Shown here piece by piece: positions 61,299-64,000 of a stretch of DNA of 64,000 nt (the stretch's first letter is position 1; each line of letters begins with the position of its first letter). Location: assembly GCF_000208745.1 (NCBI RefSeq), contig NC_030854.1:36429793-36493792 (forward strand), read 5' to 3'. The position numbers and the translations under genes were made by a program. Source of the stretch: Theobroma cacao. Lineage: Eukaryota > Streptophyta > Magnoliopsida > Malvales > Malvaceae. Under the pieces are notes generated by a model that was not told the origin of the DNA, searched no databases, and saw only the letters and a program-made list of their open reading frames with translations.

Positions 61299-63488
61299 AT
61301 GGCTGAATCAACCCATGCTAATACACAAAACAACTCTCAAACCACTCAAATCACTTAGATCTCCCCAATAGCAGACCCTCAATCTCCCTTTTTCCTGTAT
61401 CACACTGATAGCCCAGGGTCAGTAGTTATAAATCCTAAACTTAACAGTAGCAACTATGTAGCATGCAGTAGGTCTTTTCTACTTGCAATGTCCATTAGGA
61501 ACAAAGTAGGCTTCCTCAATGGTACAATACCTAAACCTCAAATTACAGACCCTCTCTTCTTATCATGGACCCGATGTAACAACCTACTGGTGGCCTGGTT
61601 ACTTGACTCAATATCTCAGCCAATAGCCTCAACCATATTTTTCATGGACATAGCATCTGAAATATGGCTACTTTAAAACAAAACTTTGCATAACCTGATG
61701 ATACCAGGGTGTGCAATCTTAAGTATACGTTGGAAAATATCAGTCAAGGGAGTAGGACAGTTGATTCATATTTCATTAAGCTCAAAGGGATTTGGGAAGA
61801 GCTGAGGAGTTATAGGCCATTGCCTCACTGCAAATGTGGAAACTGCAATTCTAATTGCTTTAAGGCATATTCGAACCAATACCAAAAGGACATGGTCTTT
61901 AGATTTTTGAATGGATTGAATGATTCTTCTTCTGCTATCAAATCACAGATCATAATGATGGATCCTATTCCAATTCTAGACAAAGTTTATAGTCTGGTAC
62001 AAAGAGAGAAAACACAGAGAAGTCTGCTCATTCAAGGCCAAGTAGTTTTTGAATCCTCTACAATGATGACTACTGTTGCAACAAGGAAGAAAGGTACTAG
62101 GAAAGATATTAGCTGTGACCATTGTGGAAAGAAGGGACATACTAAGGATAAGTGCTACAGACTTATCGGGTTTCCAAAAGATTTCAAATTCAGCAAGTCA
62201 AAACCAAACTTCAAGAAGGCAAAAGCAGTGGCAAACAATGCAACAAGCATACATGAAGGACCAGAATCTGATGGCTGCAAGATTGAACAGCTGGATGAGG
62301 GAACTGGGACTGGCTCTATGTCACAATTGTCAGCCATAAAGCAACAAATCAGTAAATTAATGAAGCTCTTAAATGAGAATAACATAAGCAGCAATGATGG
62401 TAAAACCAGCACACAAATCACTCAGTAAGGAAGCGATTCACTTGTTAATTCAGCTTTTGCAGGTATAACTTCAGGCCATCTTTGCTTTCATACTTCAAAT
62501 AATTTCCTCCTAACCTTAAAAATGTGAATGTTCAAATGATAAAACAAAACCATTGGATTATTGATTCTGGTGCTATTGATCATATATGCTATAGTCTGGA
62601 TAGTTTTGAATTTGCTAAAACAGTGAGTAATTGCTATGTTGAACTACCAAATGACAGAAAAGCCACTGTTTCTCACATAGGAACAGTAAAGTTGTCTCCC
62701 ACTTTGACCTTGGAAAATGTCCTACATGTACCAAGTTTCAAGTTTAACCTTCTTCCTATAGGTAAGCTTACCCAAAATACGAAAACCTATGTTCTCTTTA
62801 CTGTATTGTCCAATATGTGATCTCTCGGACAGTGATTGGGTAGCTAGGGCATACATAGGACTATACTTGATGCAAGAAAAACATGTTGAAAAAGATACTT
62901 CAATGTTATGTTTTGACAAACTCAAATTTCCTTTTATTTCTTCTGTTAATGGTTGTGATTCAGCAGACAGATGTTTTGATCTTTGGCATTTTAGGCTTGG
63001 ACATGTGCCTTTAGAGAGGATAAATGTCATTCAAAAACAATTTCCTACTATTAAATGTTCAAATGCTTTACTTTGTGAAATTTGCCCATTAGCTAAGCCA
63101 AAGAAACTGTCATTCCCAATTCATATCCAAAGCACAAAAATTCCATTTGAACTAATTCATGTTGACATCTGGGGTCCCTATGAGACTCCCACTTTATCTA
63201 ATCAAAGATATTTTTTGATTGTAATTGATGACTACACACATTTTACTTGAATTTTTCTCATGAGGTGTAAGTCAGATGTTTTATCAGTGATACCAACATT
63301 TAACAATTATGTGGAAAAATAGTTTAAACACTCAATAAAATGCATCAGGTCAAATAATGGATTAGAATTCAAACTAAAAGATTTTTTTGACAAAACAGGC
63401 ATCGTTCATCAACTTTCATGTGTTGAGACCCCTCAACAAAATGGGGTTGTTGAGTAGAAGTATCAACATATTTTGGTTGTAGCAAGGG
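61299..63488 (+). pseudogene. Truncated, disrupted gag-pol of the second Copia element
   Basis: Plus strand. The Copia-type gag N-terminus (NPKLNSSNYVACSRSFLLAM) is followed by a CCHC knuckle (CDHCGKKGHTKDKC), a protease region (WIIDSGAIDHICY), the integrase zinc part (HFRLGHVPLERI...CEICPLAKPKK) and the integrase core start (VDIWGPYETPTLSNQRYF, then TPQQNGVVE). Early stops (for example 61358 region, 63247 and 63321 regions) and a frameshift near 62780 kill it. Coding similarity stops abruptly at 63488 in the YQHILVVAR segment, where another LTR begins. The gag type differs from that of the 47-52 kb element, so it is a different Copia lineage. Confidence 0.85.
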
Positions 63489-64000
63489 TGTCACGACCTG
63501 GAACTCCCGTCGAGCCCGTAACAACCGCCGCGACGTCCCGATAGGCACTCATTATCCCGAATGTCGATCGGAACCTCGCAAGGCTTAGCATCAGCTTTCG
63601 CATCTCCCCGGTGAGCAACAATTATTCAATCTCGCATTTCAAGAAATCATAAGTCATTTCCAAATTAAAACAATAAAATATAATTTTCTGGCTCACATGG
63701 GCATTTTCGTCATTTTTCGTCGAAAATCTCAAAACTTACTAAAAATGTAGTAGGTAAGCAGAAAATATATATTTAGTGATTTAAAAACAAATTAAGTATC
63801 TAAAACATTCATTTGAAGTGAAAATTTGACCATTTGAATATAATAAAAATATTCAATAAAATAAACTATTTTCTTGTAAAATAATTTTCATAAAACTATC
63901 GGTACATAATTCTTATAGCGTAAAAGATAATTATATTCATATATACTATAAAGCAAATAACCAAAGCATAAAATTTCTTTTACAGTGACACGTGGGCCCA
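63489..64000 (-). mobile_element. End of a nested LTR retrotransposon, continuing beyond the window
   Basis: Starts TGTCACGACCTGG exactly where the Copia reading frame breaks off and has no coding capacity in the visible 512 bp. Read on the minus strand it ends CCAGGTCGTGACA, similar in style to the 3' end of the solo LTR at 31.3 kb (CTGGAGCGTGACA), so it is probably a minus-strand LTR of a related long-LTR family. The candidate left target duplication is AAGGG (63484-63488); its partner is outside. Confidence 0.6.

Noticed and set aside
1..64000. CRISPR arrays, bacterial operons, riboswitches or tRNA genes
   Set aside because: None was seen; the genome is a plant nuclear one, and no cloverleaf or regularly spaced repeat array was found by eye.

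Overview
This 64 kb window is nuclear DNA of a flowering plant, almost certainly a eudicot. Genes are rich in introns and sit in very AT-rich spacers with retrotransposons and inverted-repeat elements. The gene set (plastid AIR carboxylase, MYOB-type myosin receptor, MUSTANG protein, CTNIP peptide, ankyrin-PGG array) is that of a dicot. A Malvaceae-like source is only a weak impression.

Left third (1-24 kb), all genes on the minus strand: a small secreted peptide precursor carrying a literal CTNIP motif (about 4.1 kb); a 16-exon gene for the bifunctional purine enzyme AIR carboxylase (6.4-10.7 kb), reconstructed exon by exon to a closed 653-residue frame; a myosin-binding protein of the GTD-binding/DUF593 family (12.7-15.7 kb, 808 residues); a single-exon MUSTANG-type domesticated Mutator transposase (18.8-21.0 kb, 739 residues); and an intronless, frameshifted ribosomal protein L10a retropseudogene (23.1-23.7 kb).

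Middle and right (25-57.5 kb): a tandem array of ankyrin-repeat genes of the ACD6/ITN1-like type, all on the minus strand. Gene A (24.9-27.3 kb) has ankyrin repeats but an acidic tail in place of the PGG membrane domain. Then come two copies of a duplicated block. Block 1 (about 33.0-42.4 kb) holds gene B and gene D, both with closed frames. Block 2 (about 44.1-57.5 kb) holds the matching gene C, a pseudogene with three frameshifting indels and a Copia element inserted 10 bp before its start codon, and gene E, closed and nearly identical to D. A diverged third copy of the spacer (42.5-43.3 kb) and ankyrin relics (33.0-33.3 and 44.1-44.3 kb) show that the array has been duplicating and decaying repeatedly.

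Mobile DNA: a 2.7 kb solo LTR with 5-bp target duplication (28.6-31.3 kb); a complete but dead Copia element with TGGAT target duplication, tRNA-Met primer site and polypurine tract (47.16-51.80 kb); a second, plus-strand Copia element (from about 60.7 kb) interrupted at 63,489 by the end of another LTR that runs off the window; a 3' truncated retroposon in the first intron of gene B; and several inverted-repeat MITE-like elements, one family being present at both ends of the window.

No operon-like logic applies. The most interesting material is the CTNIP phytocytokine gene and the actively rearranging ankyrin cluster, a gene type linked to defence and cell-death control in Arabidopsis.
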